A stretch of 64,000 nucleotides of DNA from Candidatus Rokuibacteriota bacterium (GTDB taxonomy: Bacteria; Methylomirabilota; Methylomirabilia; Rokubacteriales; CSP1-6), in the NCBI GenBank assembly GCA_003220685.1, contig QHTE01000051.1:68556-132555 (forward strand), read 5' to 3'. The notes beneath the pieces were generated by a model, which worked only from the letters and a program-made list of their open reading frames with translations, had not been told where the DNA came from and ran no database searches. Below, piece by piece: positions 1-8,796 of this stretch. Every line of letters begins with the position of its first letter. The first letter of the stretch is position 1. The position numbers and the translations under genes are program-made.

Positions 1-229
1 TCGCCGGGCCCCGCGTGAACACGTTGGCGATCGCCGTCCCGAGCCGCATCGACGTCGCCGCGCCGACGACCGCGAGCGGCGCGAAGCAATCGACGCCGTC
101 GGCCTCGAGCGACCACGCGTCGACGTAGCCCATTCGCTCGGCCTCGCGCGCGATCTCCGCGTGCTCGCCCAGCGCGAAGCCGTCGAGCGGCACCGACAGC
201 GCGAGCCGCTTCGGCCCGGTCGTGCTCAT
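1..229 (-). CDS. LLM-class flavin-dependent oxidoreductase, N-terminal part
   Basis: Only the first 76 codons lie in the window; the gene runs off the left edge. The translation begins MSTTGPKRLALSVPL and continues with GEHAEIAREAERMGY and a segment reading RLGTAIANVFTRGP. This is the first beta strand, helix and second strand of the luciferase-like (F420- or FMN-dependent) TIM barrel, where members typically read a-x-x-A-E-x-x-G-Y/F and later LGT-x-V-x-N. The substrate cannot be told from the N-terminus. ATG at 227-229 lies 9 bp after the stop of the LarA-like gene, so it is probably the last gene of the glnD-led operon. The family call is fairly sure; cofactor choice is open. Confidence 0.75.
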   Translation of the reverse strand, partial: MSTTGPKRLALSVPLDGFALGEHAEIAREAERMGYVDAWSLEADGVDCFAPLAVVGAATSMRLGTAIANVFTRGPA

Positions 230-238
230 GGGCCGCGC

Positions 239-1621
239 TCAGTCCGGTCGCGCCGCCGGCGGCTGCCTGACATACGCGATCGGGGCGGCGGAGCCGTGAG
301 CCTTCTCGGCCAGCGCCACCGCCTCCTCGACGCTGCCGGCGACCTCGAAGCCCAGGTGGCGCGGCACCGCCGGGTCGCGCGGCGCGGCGACGATCACGCG
401 GCCGACGTGACCCAGACGCTTGAGGGGATAGACCGCGAAGATCGCGTGCACGGGATGGAAGCCGAACCGGGAGCGGTAGGCCTCCACGTAGTCCGGCCGG
501 CGCGCGTAGTCGTCGGCGAAGCGCCGCATGATCTCGTGCGGATCTCGCGTCGCCCCGAGCACGCGCTCCCACACCTCCGGGTACGACGGGTGCGCCACCC
601 GATCCCAGCGCGCGGGCACCGGCGTCGCCATGATCACGGTGCAGCCGGGCTTGCCGATCGCCTCGACGAGCCCGCCGAGGTAGCCCAGGCCCGACGAGAT
701 CAAGGTGAGGATCGGATTCACGTGGGAGAAGACCGCGTACGGGCTCGAGTCCGGCACGCCGTAGACGACGACGTCGAAGCGCTCGCGCGCCTGGTCGCGC
801 CGGGGCGGAAACATTGCCGCCATCGCGGTCACGATCGCCCCCCGCGCGTCGGCGACCGCGCCGGCGACGACCTTGGCGACCGTAAAGGGGTCGGTACCCA
901 GCGTGTCGATCTTGAAGACGCGCCGTCCCAGGCGGCCTTCCAGGTGCCGCCCCATCTCGTCGAGCACCGCGTGCATGCGGTTGCCGTGGACCGACATCGA
1001 CATGCCGTCGGGGGTGTGGGTCACCCGGATCGAGTCGTAGGTCGAGAGCCCGACGCACACGGACTTCCAGCCGCCGTTGAAGCCGCGCATGTGCCCGGCG
1101 TTGACGTAGACGACCAGATCGGACTCGGCGACGAGACGGTTCACGACGACCGGATAGCCGTGCTCGGGTGTTCGACCGAGATCGACCAGGCCGGCCGGAT
1201 CCTCGGCGTCGTGGCAGGAGAGGCGCTCACCGAACTCGGCGACCAGCGTGGCGCCGATGATCCGCGAGAGCTCGGCCGGGCGGAGCTTTCGATGGAGCGC
1301 GTTGGCGCAGACCAGCGAGACCTGCCGCCGCGCGACGCCCGCCGCCGCCAGCTCGGCCAGCACCGCCTCGATCGCGATCGAGCGGATCGGGCCGTAGGAC
1401 GGCACCGTCGCGTCGTCGAACGCGATCGTCACGCGTGCGCCCGGCTTCACCATCGCGCCCAGGCGCGGAAGGCCCAGCGGCTGCGCGAGCGCCTGCCCGA
1501 CCGCCGCGGGCAGATCGTCGAGCGGCCCCGGGGTGATCGCTTCGGTGTTGGACAAGACGCGCGTCCGCGCGGGGAGCGTCCCGGTCAGGGTCGTCTCGCC
1601 GTAGGGCAGCTCGACGTTCAC
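239..1621 (-). CDS. LarA-like nickel-pincer racemase/epimerase (DUF2088 family)
   Basis: A 460-residue protein of LarA length. Lactate racemase LarA interconverts 2-hydroxyacid enantiomers with a nickel-pincer nucleotide cofactor bound to a lysine. Visible counterparts of the catalytic residues are His110 (ANALHRKLRP), His177 and Lys186 (NAGHMRGFNGGWKS) and His202 (RVTHTP); their spacing closely follows His108, His174, Lys184 and His200 of Lactobacillus LarA. The N-terminal FDDATVPSYG corresponds to the DDxTRP-type motif. No larB, larC or larE cofactor genes are nearby, so cofactor would have to come from elsewhere. The true substrate may be another 2-hydroxyacid, since the family is functionally diverse. 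The start is GTG at 1621, 31 bp after the transglycosylase stop, suggesting co-transcription. Confidence 0.8.
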   Translation of the reverse strand: MNVELPYGETTLTGTLPARTRVLSNTEAITPGPLDDLPAAVGQALAQPLGLPRLGAMVKPGARVTIAFDDATVPSYGPIRSIAIEAVLAELAAAGVARRQVSLVCANALHRKLRPAELSRIIGATLVAEFGERLSCHDAEDPAGLVDLGRTPEHGYPVVVNRLVAESDLVVYVNAGHMRGFNGGWKSVCVGLSTYDSIRVTHTPDGMSMSVHGNRMHAVLDEMGRHLEGRLGRRVFKIDTLGTDPFTVAKVVAGAVADARGAIVTAMAAMFPPRRDQARERFDVVVYGVPDSSPYAVFSHVNPILTLISSGLGYLGGLVEAIGKPGCTVIMATPVPARWDRVAHPSYPEVWERVLGATRDPHEIMRRFADDYARRPDYVEAYRSRFGFHPVHAIFAVYPLKRLGHVGRVIVAAPRDPAVPRHLGFEVAGSVEEAVALAEKAHGSAAPIAYVRQPPAARPD

Positions 1622-1652
1622 GGCGTACGGATCGCGCGAATCGGATCGCGGC

Positions 1653-4292
1653 TCACGGACTTCCGTAGATCCGGCGGTACTCGTCCCAGGCGAGGACGAC
1701 CCGCTTGACGTAGAGACGCGTCTCGTCGAAGGGAATCTGCTCGACGAACGCCTCGATATCGTCGGTGCGCCGCGTGCTCATCCATTGGCGCACGTTCTTG
1801 GGCCCGGCGTTGTACGCGGCCAGCGCCAGCCGCGGATCATTGAACTCGCGCATCAGGCCGGCGAGAAAGCGGGTCCCGAGCTCGATGTTGAAGCCGGGAT
1901 CGTCGAGGTCGCCGGGCGGCGCCATGAGCCGGGCGGTCGCCGGCATGAGCTGCATCAGCCCGCGCGCGCCCGCCGGTGACATCGCGCGCGGATAGTAGCT
2001 CGACTCCTCGCGCACGACCGCGGCGACCAGATACGGATCGATCCCGCGGCGCTGGGCGGCGTCGCGCATCTCGTCGCGCCAGGCGTACGGATAGAACATC
2101 TCCCAGAACGCGCGCGGCAAAGTCGGGTCGCCGGTCGCCGCCAAGGTCTGGAAGTGCCGTCGCATGATGCGCAGCGCCATGTGATAGCGCTCCGCCTCGA
2201 CGTACACGCCCGCCATTCCGTAGAGGCGCACCGGGTCGCTCGCCGCGTTCTGGACGGCGCCCTCCAGCTCCGCGGCGGCCTCCTCGACGAGGTTGATCTG
2301 CCGCAGCAGCACCACCCGCGCGAGCCCCGAATGATCGGTGAGGGCCGCGCGGGGCTCGGGCGGCAGCGCGATCGGCGCCGACACGGCGGCCTGACCGCGC
2401 CCGAGCCGGCCGCCGGCGAGCATTCCGTAGTAGCTCCGAGGCGCCTCGGCCAGGATCTGGCCGTACAGGTCCGCCGCGCCCGCGGCCCCCGCCTGCTCGC
2501 GCGCGCGAGCGGCCCAGTAGAGCGCCGGCAGCCGGTAGGCGCCCGAGGTCCCGAGCTCGGCCAGACGTGTCCAGCTCCGCTGGGCACCCTGCATGTCCGG
2601 CTTGCCGTAGGCGATCCAGCCCAGTCGCCAGAGCGACGCGGCGGCGGCCTCACGCGCCTGGTGGTCCGTCGCGACCAGGCGATAGGCCGCGGTCGCCTCC
2701 GCTTCGCGCGCACGAGCTTCGGCCATCGCCTTGGCCTGCTTTGCTTCACGCGCCTGGTCCTCCAGGACCAGACCTTTGAGATACAGCGCCTCGGCCTTTT
2801 CAGCCTCTGAGCCCGCCGCAACCACCGCGTCAAGACCCGCGAGGGCCCGGGCCGGGTCCTTGGCGCGCACGTACAGTCGGGCCTGCTCGAGCTTGAGCGC
2901 CGCTCGACGCTCGGCGGACGAGCGATCGGCCACGAGCCCCAGGGTGCGGGCCGCCACGTCGTACTGCCGGAGGTTGCGCGCGCTATCGGCGACGACACGG
3001 AGCGCCCGCGTCACGACGGCGCTCTCCTTGACCTCGGCGGCGATGCCTTGCGCCTCGCTCATCGCGACGTCCGGCACGTTGCTGCGGAGCAGCCGCTCGG
3101 CCCGCTCGATGCGCTGCGTCGGCGTCAGCGGGGGCAGGCGGACGCCGGCGGCCTGGAGCGCCACGATCCGGTCGCTCGCGCCCTCGGCGTAGCCGCTCGC
3201 GGGCGTGAGCAGCCGCACGTCCCGGTAGGTCAGCGCCGCCGCGTCGGGCTGGCCGAGCGCCTCGGCGGTCATCGCCAGGAGATAGAGGGCGCCGGGCAGC
3301 TCGGGCGAGTCGGGATACGCGTTGATCAGGCGGACCAGCACGGTCTGCGCCGAAGCGTCCTGATCGGCGCGCAGGTCGAGCGTCGCGGCGAGCAGGAGCG
3401 CGCGCGGCGCCAGGCGGCTCTTCGGATAGCGGTCGACGACGCTCAGCGCCGCCGCGCGCGCGGCGGCCAGGTCGTCGCCCCGCGAGAGCGCCTCGGCCAG
3501 GAGGTAGCGCACGTGGTCGCCGATCACGCTTTCTCGGGCCTCGTCGGTGTTGAACTCGCGGATCAGCGGCTCGACGTCACCGAGCTGGTAAGCCTCGAGG
3601 GCGGCCGCCCACCGGCGCTCGGGCTGCGACTCGATGCCGGGCGCCTCGGACTCGGCCACCACGGCGACCGGCGCCAGCAGCACGGCGCCGACGAGCAGCA
3701 TCCGCAAGAGCGCGGCGTCGCGCGTCGCGCGCCAGGTGAAGGCGATGCGCTGGACCGCCGTGAGATTCGCGAGCACGGCGAGCAGCCAGAGCGCCGGCTC
3801 GAGCAAGTCGAGGAGCGCGCCGGCGATCAGACAGATCATGCGCTCCGGACGCTCCATCATCCCCACGGTGCAGCGCACGCCGATCGACTCGGCGCGCGCT
3901 TTCGTGTAGCTCACCATCATCGAGCCGATCAGGCCGGCCATCGCGACGATCGCGCCGCGCATCTGGGACATGTGCGCGTAGAGCACGACGATGGCGAGCA
4001 GCACCACCAGATCGGAGTAGCGATCGATCACCGAGTCGAGGAAGGCGCCGAAGGTCGACACCTGGCCCGAGGCGCGCGCCAGCGAGCCGTCGAAGAAGTC
4101 GCAGAGCCCGGCCAGGATGAGCAGGGCGCCGCCGGTGCGGATCCGCGCGCCGATGAACGCGGTCGCCGCCAGCAGGCTCACGCCGAGCCCGATCAGCGTG
4201 AGATGGTTCGGCCGCAGGTGGAGGTGCCGATAGAGCGCGAGCCCGATCGGATCGATCCAGCTGCGGACGGGCTCACGGTAGCGGCCGAGCAT
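1653..4292 (-). CDS. CDP-alcohol phosphatidyltransferase fused to soluble lytic transglycosylase
   Basis: One open frame of 879 codons from the ATG at 4292, 2 nt after the glnD stop. Residues 1-195 form a multi-spanning CDP-alcohol phosphatidyltransferase with the complete signature D65xxD68G69xxA72R73x8G82xxxD86xxxD90, which makes phospholipid head-group bonds. With no stop codon, the frame passes into a hydrophobic stretch (MLLVGAVLLAPVAVVA, about 198-213) that looks like an Slt70 signal peptide. TPR-like helical repeats follow, then an SLT domain with catalytic Glu763 (REESSYYP), GLMQLMPATA and AYNAGP. Such transglycosylases cut murein in the periplasm. Either this is a true fusion whose extra membrane helix delivers the SLT part outside, or the second protein starts separately at the ATG at 3701. 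The sequence alone cannot decide. Confidence 0.8.
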   Translation of the reverse strand: MLGRYREPVRSWIDPIGLALYRHLHLRPNHLTLIGLGVSLLAATAFIGARIRTGGALLILAGLCDFFDGSLARASGQVSTFGAFLDSVIDRYSDLVVLLAIVVLYAHMSQMRGAIVAMAGLIGSMMVSYTKARAESIGVRCTVGMMERPERMICLIAGALLDLLEPALWLLAVLANLTAVQRIAFTWRATRDAALLRMLLVGAVLLAPVAVVAESEAPGIESQPERRWAAALEAYQLGDVEPLIREFNTDEARESVIGDHVRYLLAEALSRGDDLAAARAAALSVVDRYPKSRLAPRALLLAATLDLRADQDASAQTVLVRLINAYPDSPELPGALYLLAMTAEALGQPDAAALTYRDVRLLTPASGYAEGASDRIVALQAAGVRLPPLTPTQRIERAERLLRSNVPDVAMSEAQGIAAEVKESAVVTRALRVVADSARNLRQYDVAARTLGLVADRSSAERRAALKLEQARLYVRAKDPARALAGLDAVVAAGSEAEKAEALYLKGLVLEDQAREAKQAKAMAEARAREAEATAAYRLVATDHQAREAAAASLWRLGWIAYGKPDMQGAQRSWTRLAELGTSGAYRLPALYWAARAREQAGAAGAADLYGQILAEAPRSYYGMLAGGRLGRGQAAVSAPIALPPEPRAALTDHSGLARVVLLRQINLVEEAAAELEGAVQNAASDPVRLYGMAGVYVEAERYHMALRIMRRHFQTLAATGDPTLPRAFWEMFYPYAWRDEMRDAAQRRGIDPYLVAAVVREESSYYPRAMSPAGARGLMQLMPATARLMAPPGDLDDPGFNIELGTRFLAGLMREFNDPRLALAAYNAGPKNVRQWMSTRRTDDIEAFVEQIPFDETRLYVKRVVLAWDEYRRIYGSP

Positions 4293-4294
4293 CG

Positions 4295-6973
4295 TCAAAT
4301 CGGCTGGACCAGCGCCTGCTCGAGCGCCTCGCGCACCCGCCCGAGCGCGTCGTGGTCCTCGATCTTCCGGCCCTGGCCGTCGTGCACGTAGAACGTGTCG
4401 ACCGCCTGGTCGATCTCGGTCGCGATCCGCGCGCTCGCGATGTCCAGGCCGAGTCCCGCGAGCGTCTTCGTGACCAGGTAGAGCAGGCCCAGGCGGTCGG
4501 GGCACTTCACCTCGAGCACGGTGTAGTCGTCGGAGAGGTGGTTGTCGAGGGTGATCTTCACCGCGCCCTCGGCGCCGGCCGCGGCCCGCCCGGCGGCCCG
4601 CCGCCTTTCGAGCAAGGTCGCGACCTGCGCGTCGCCCGTCAGCACCAGCCGCAAGGCGTCGAGGGTCCGGCCCCAGAAGGCCGGCGACGTCACGGCGTCG
4701 CCGCCCGGGTCGTTCACCTGGAAGGTGTCGATGGCGATCCCGTCACCGCGCGTGTGGATCTGGGCGGAGATGATGTTCACGCCCTGCGAGGCGAGCGTGC
4801 CCGCGATGAGCGAGAACAGCCCCGGGAGGTCCCGGGTGACGACGACCAGATCGGACGACCCGAGGTCGCGATGGTGGAACAGCTCCGTGACGACCGAGGT
4901 GGTGGTGAGCTGCTGGAGCATGCCCAGATGCTCGGCCATCCGCTGCACGCCGGTCGTCGCGAGGTAGCGCTCGGACATCATCGCGAGGTGCGCCTTGACC
5001 GCCTGCGGCGAGACCTCTTCGCCGACGGCCAGCCGCAGCCGCTCGGCGAGCTGGGTGCGGCTCGGGCGCTCGCTGCGGCCGCCGGTGAGCCGGGCGAGGC
5101 TCCGCCGGTACAGCTCGTGCAGGATCGTCGCCTGCCAGGGCGTGAGCACGCCGGGACCCACCGCGCGCATGTCGGCCCACGTGAGCAGGTAGAGCATCTT
5201 GAGGCGCTGCGGATCGCCGACGGTCGCGGCGAAATCCGCGATGGTCTTGGGGTCGTCGATGTCGCGCCGCTGGGCGATGTGCGACATCGTCAGGTGGTGC
5301 GCCACCAGGAACTCGACCAGCGCGCCGTCGTCGGGCGCGAGCTCGATGCGCGCGACCAGCTCCCGGATCAGCGGAATGCCCTTGGCGACGTGCCCGTGCC
5401 CCCGGGCCTTGCCGACGTCGTGCAGCAGCATGCCGAGCATGAGGAGCTCGGGCTTCTCCACCTCGCTCAGGACCTGCGCGGCGCCCTCGGACTCCGCGGA
5501 CTGGCCGGGCGCCAGCGCCTCGAGGTGCTCGACGGCCAGGAGCGAGTGCTGATCGACCGAGAACTTGTGGTAAACGTCGTACTGCACCAGGCACGTCAGC
5601 GCGCCGAACTCCGGCAGGAACCGTCCGAGGAGCCCGATCTCGTGCATCTCCCTGAACGTCTGCGCGACGCGGCCCCAAGTCCGGCAGATGTCGAGGAAGA
5701 GATCGCGCACGGCCGCCGAGCGCTGAAACGAGCCGTCGGCGAGGTACAGCGAGTCCTCGACCGCGCGCTCGAGGTCGAGCGACAGCTCGCAGCCGAGGCG
5801 GTGCAGGTGCCAGAAGACCTTCATGAGGCGCGTCGGCTCGGCCCGCAGCGGCCCGGCATCGCGATCGGCCAGATGGAGCTGGCCGTCGAAGAACACGAGC
5901 CCGTCGGCCAGCGCCAGCTGCCGCTGGCGACGCCCGGCCGTGCCGCGGCGGGACAAGGTCTCCTGGCAGCGCGCGATCAGCCGGCGCGAGACGCGATGGA
6001 TCGCCCGCGCGTGCAGGTAGTAGTCGCGCATGAAGCGCTCGACGCCGAGCGAGGTCTCGTCGTTCTCGTACCCGAGGTTCTTCGCGATGCGTGGCTGGAC
6101 GTCGCGCGAGAGCACGTCGTTCTTGTGTCCCGAAAAGAAGTGCAGCTCGTTGCGGACGCGCCAGAGGAAGGTCAGCGCCGCGTCGGTGGACGCCTGCTCG
6201 CGCGGCGTGATGAGCCCCTTGTCGCTGAGCTCGCGCAAGGTGCGCGCGCCGAACTTGGCCGCGCCCAGCCACATCGCCGTGTGGACGTCGCGCAGCCCAC
6301 CCGCCGACTCCTTCACGTTCGGCTCGCCGATGTACGGCGAGGCGCCGTAGCGACGGTAGCGCTGGTCGCGCTCGGTGAGCGTCGTCTCGAGGAACTGCGC
6401 GAAGTCGCGCCGGTAGACGTTCTCGCGCAGCACACGGCCAAACCGTCCGAAGAGCCGCCGGTCGCCGGCCAGGAACCGCGCCTCCTGCATCGAGGTGCGG
6501 CTCGGGAAATCGGTCCGCGCCATCGCCACGCAGTCGTCGAGCGAGCGCAGGCTGTGGCCGACCTGCAGCCCGAGGTCCCACAGCGAGTAGAGAAGCTCTT
6601 GCATCATCCGCTGCACGTACGCGGACAGCTCGCCGTCGTACACCACCATCAGATCGATGTCCGACAGCGGGTGGAGCTCGCCCCGGCCGTAGCCGCCGAG
6701 CGCCGCGACGACGAGCGGGGTCGGCTCGAGTCGCGCGCGTTGCGCGTCGGCGGCGATGAGCCGGGTCAGCGAGAAGATGACCTCGTCCATCAGGCGGGCG
6801 TGCGTGCGGACCGATTCCTGCCCGGACGCGCCCTCGGCGTGCCTCACCTTCAGGGAGTCGAAGCCCTGAGCGAGCTCCTGACGCAGGAATTCGAGCCGAA
6901 GGCGACGCCGGTCTTCGGCGCGCTCGGCCCTTGCTTCGGCACGCCGGGCCCGGCGAAACAGCTCGACGGACAT
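4295..6973 (-). CDS. glnD: Bifunctional PII uridylyltransferase/uridylyl-removing enzyme
   Basis: The protein has 892 aa and senses glutamine, modifying the PII signal protein accordingly. Domain order is that of GlnD: a nucleotidyltransferase domain with GGYGRGELHPLSDIDL near residues 93-107, a GlnD-PII uridylyltransferase helical region, an HD domain with LLHDVGKARGHGH near residue 515 for the removing activity, and two C-terminal ACT domains near 705-780 and 820-885 that bind glutamine. The start is taken as the ATG at 6973 rather than the in-frame ATG at 6991, because a TTGACA/TACGCT promoter leaves only about 8 nt before 6973 and would lie downstream of 6991. The gene heads the glnD, phosphatidyltransferase-transglycosylase, larA-like and LLM run and is divergent from hisC. 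Confidence 0.95.
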   Translation of the reverse strand: MSVELFRRARRAEARAERAEDRRRLRLEFLRQELAQGFDSLKVRHAEGASGQESVRTHARLMDEVIFSLTRLIAADAQRARLEPTPLVVAALGGYGRGELHPLSDIDLMVVYDGELSAYVQRMMQELLYSLWDLGLQVGHSLRSLDDCVAMARTDFPSRTSMQEARFLAGDRRLFGRFGRVLRENVYRRDFAQFLETTLTERDQRYRRYGASPYIGEPNVKESAGGLRDVHTAMWLGAAKFGARTLRELSDKGLITPREQASTDAALTFLWRVRNELHFFSGHKNDVLSRDVQPRIAKNLGYENDETSLGVERFMRDYYLHARAIHRVSRRLIARCQETLSRRGTAGRRQRQLALADGLVFFDGQLHLADRDAGPLRAEPTRLMKVFWHLHRLGCELSLDLERAVEDSLYLADGSFQRSAAVRDLFLDICRTWGRVAQTFREMHEIGLLGRFLPEFGALTCLVQYDVYHKFSVDQHSLLAVEHLEALAPGQSAESEGAAQVLSEVEKPELLMLGMLLHDVGKARGHGHVAKGIPLIRELVARIELAPDDGALVEFLVAHHLTMSHIAQRRDIDDPKTIADFAATVGDPQRLKMLYLLTWADMRAVGPGVLTPWQATILHELYRRSLARLTGGRSERPSRTQLAERLRLAVGEEVSPQAVKAHLAMMSERYLATTGVQRMAEHLGMLQQLTTTSVVTELFHHRDLGSSDLVVVTRDLPGLFSLIAGTLASQGVNIISAQIHTRGDGIAIDTFQVNDPGGDAVTSPAFWGRTLDALRLVLTGDAQVATLLERRRAAGRAAAGAEGAVKITLDNHLSDDYTVLEVKCPDRLGLLYLVTKTLAGLGLDIASARIATEIDQAVDTFYVHDGQGRKIEDHDALGRVREALEQALVQPI

Positions 6974-6981
6974 GACAGAAG

Positions 6982-7011
6982 AGCGTAGCAACGCGGCGGG
7001 AAGACTGTCAA
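6982..7011 (-). promoter_or_regulatory. Putative sigma70-type promoter of glnD operon
   Basis: On the minus strand a perfect TTGACA (7006-7011) is followed, after 18 nt, by TACGCT (6982-6987), which satisfies TAnnnT. The predicted transcript would start only about 0-2 nt upstream of the ATG at 6973, and no Shine-Dalgarno precedes that ATG, so the mRNA may be leaderless. The -35 lies in the gap shared with hisC. Confidence 0.5.
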
Positions 7012-7028
7012 ATGCGGCGCAGACTTAC

Positions 7029-7034
7029 TAGAAT
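7029..7034 (+). promoter_or_regulatory. Putative -10 element (TAGAAT) of hisC
   Basis: TAGAAT ends 6 nt before the GTG start of hisC. There is no convincing -35 and no Shine-Dalgarno, a pattern expected of a leaderless transcript. Inference from sequence only. Confidence 0.4.
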
Positions 7035-7040
7035 GAGCGA

Positions 7041-8114
7041 GTGAGACGACTCTGGCGCCCGGTCCTCGACGGCCTGATCCCGTACGACGCGGGCCTGTCC
7101 CTCGAGGCGCTCGCCCGAGAGCTCGGACGGTCTGAGCTCGTCCGCCTCTCGGCCAACGAGAATCCGTTGGGTCCTTCCCCGCTTGCCGTCGCGGCCGTCA
7201 AGCGGGAGGCCGCCAGGATCCACCTCTACCCCGACGGCGGCTCGACCGCGCTGCGCGAGGCGCTCGGACGAAGCCTCGGGGCCGCCCCGAGCCAGATCGT
7301 CGTCGGCAACGGCGCCGACGAGCTGATCGCCCTCATCGCGACGGCGGCGTTCGAGCCGGGCGACGAGGTCATCGTGCCGGTGCCCTCCTTCGAGCCGTAC
7401 GAGATCTCGGCGCGGCTCGCCGGCGCCCGGATCGTCCCGAGCCCCCTGGCCGGATACGACACGGACCTGGACGACGTCCTGCGCCGGGTGACCGACCGGA
7501 CGAAGGCGGTGATGCTCTGCTCGCCGCACAATCCGGCGACGACCATCATCCCCCGCCGCGCCCTGCTGGGGTTCCTCGACGCGCTGGGCCCGGACTCGCC
7601 GCTCGTGGTCCTCGACCAGGCGTACATCGATTTCTGCGACGACCCCGACCACGCCGACGGCATCCGGCTCCTCGAGCGCTACCCGCGACTGGTCGTGCTC
7701 CGCACGTTCTCGAAGATCGCCGGGCTTGCCGGGCTCCGCGTGGGGTACGCGGTGGCGAGCGCCGAGACGATCGACCGCTTCAATCGAGTTCGGGCCCCGT
7801 ACAATGTGAACCGGCTCGGTCAGGTGGCGGCGCTGGCGGCCCTCGACGACCACGCGCACGTGGACAAGACAGTCCGGCTCGTGCTCGAGGAGCGGGCGTA
7901 TCTCAGCGCCGAGCTGACCAAGCGCGGCTACGCGTTCCCACCCTCGCGCGCGAACTTCCTGCTGGTCGCGGTGTCGGACGCCGCGGACCTGCGCGCGCGC
8001 CTCATGCGAGAGGGGATCCTGGTGCGTGACGGCGCGAGCGTGGGCTTTCCGGGCCACCTGCGCTTCTCGGTCGGCCTGCGCGAGACGAACGAGAAGCTAT
8101 TGTCCTTGCTGTAG
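7041..8114 (+). CDS. hisC: Histidinol-phosphate aminotransferase
   Basis: The 357-residue protein is a class I/II pyridoxal-phosphate aminotransferase of HisC type, which transfers an amino group from glutamate to imidazole acetol phosphate in histidine synthesis. Seen are the N-terminal LSANENPLGPS substrate-binding motif, VVGNGADELI for the phosphate-binding turn, CSPHNPATT, VLDQAYIDF, and the PLP lysine Lys225 in RTFSKIAGLAGLRVGYA. The length fits the family. The start is GTG 7041; the ATG at 7033 is out of frame. No other his gene is adjacent, and HisC homologues can also act on aromatic or phosphonate substrates, so the specificity is probable but not proven. Its 3' end overlaps the converging decayed YkgJ-type gene. 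Confidence 0.9.
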   Translation: MRRLWRPVLDGLIPYDAGLSLEALARELGRSELVRLSANENPLGPSPLAVAAVKREAARIHLYPDGGSTALREALGRSLGAAPSQIVVGNGADELIALIATAAFEPGDEVIVPVPSFEPYEISARLAGARIVPSPLAGYDTDLDDVLRRVTDRTKAVMLCSPHNPATTIIPRRALLGFLDALGPDSPLVVLDQAYIDFCDDPDHADGIRLLERYPRLVVLRTFSKIAGLAGLRVGYAVASAETIDRFNRVRAPYNVNRLGQVAALAALDDHAHVDKTVRLVLEERAYLSAELTKRGYAFPPSRANFLLVAVSDAADLRARLMREGILVRDGASVGFPGHLRFSVGLRETNEKLLSLL

Positions 8115-8791
8115 CCTGGCTGCGATGCCGTCCAGCCACGCGCCGATGGCGCGGAGGTGCAGATCGATCAGCGCGTCGACGTCCGTCGGCACGGGGAGAT
8201 TCCGGGCGCGGCAGTAGTCGGCCACGGTGGCGTCGACGTCGAAGAACGACGTGGCGACGGCGCCCGTATCCATCTCGTCCACCTCGGCCCGGCGCTCGGC
8301 GCGCCGCGCGTTCTCGGAGGGCGCCAGCCGCTCCAGCAGATCGACCATGCGCTCGTACAGGGCGCCGTAGCGATCGCCCATCGCGAAGTACGGCGCCAGC
8401 CCCTGAGCGGCGAGATAGTCGGCGACGGTCCCACGGTCGCCGTAGACGCCGGCCGTCTGGGGATGCGGCTCCAGGTGCCCGAAGCTCTCGTTGCCGTCGG
8501 GATCGACCCAGCGCGCGAGCGGGTAGATGCGGCACGCGAGCGGCCGATCGCCTCGCGGGTTCGCAGGACGGTGCCGCCCGCCTCGGTGTGGCGGGCGAAG
8601 AACTCCGTGGTCGTCAGACCCAGCCTGCGAGCGAGACGCAACGCCTCGTAGGGCCCCACGCGGATCGCCTTGCCGTAGCAACAGCGCTTGCACGCGTTGC
8701 ATACGTACGAGAAGCGGCTGCCTCGCTCGAGGCTGAAGTCGACCTTTGCCAGGAGGTCACGGTATGGAACGGCCGTGCTCCTGACGAACGC
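8097..8791 (-). pseudogene. YkgJ-type zinc/iron-chelating cysteine-cluster protein, degraded
   Basis: Two frames together rebuild most of a YkgJ-family protein. The upstream frame reads YVCNACKRCCYGKAIRVGPYEALRLARRLG and TEFFARHTEAGGTVLRTRE; the downstream frame reads RPLACRIYPLARWVDPDGNES and runs to a TAG at 8097. At about 8525-8550 the reading frame changes, and the stretch that normally carries the middle cysteines (R-C-x-F-L...G-C-x-I-Y) is missing, roughly 15 codons. At the 5' side no ATG, GTG or TTG is in frame between the TGA at 8792-8794 and the CNAC motif. Both faults point to a pseudogene, though assembly errors could mimic this. It overlaps the 3' end of hisC by 18 nt. Confidence 0.65.
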
Positions 8792-8796
8792 TCAAC

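Noticed and set aside
4352..6988. An 878-codon open frame antisense to glnD and similar long mirror frames elsewhere
   Set aside because: High GC leaves antisense frames open; products are Arg/Asp/His/Gly-rich without family motifs, while the other strand encodes clear enzymes.
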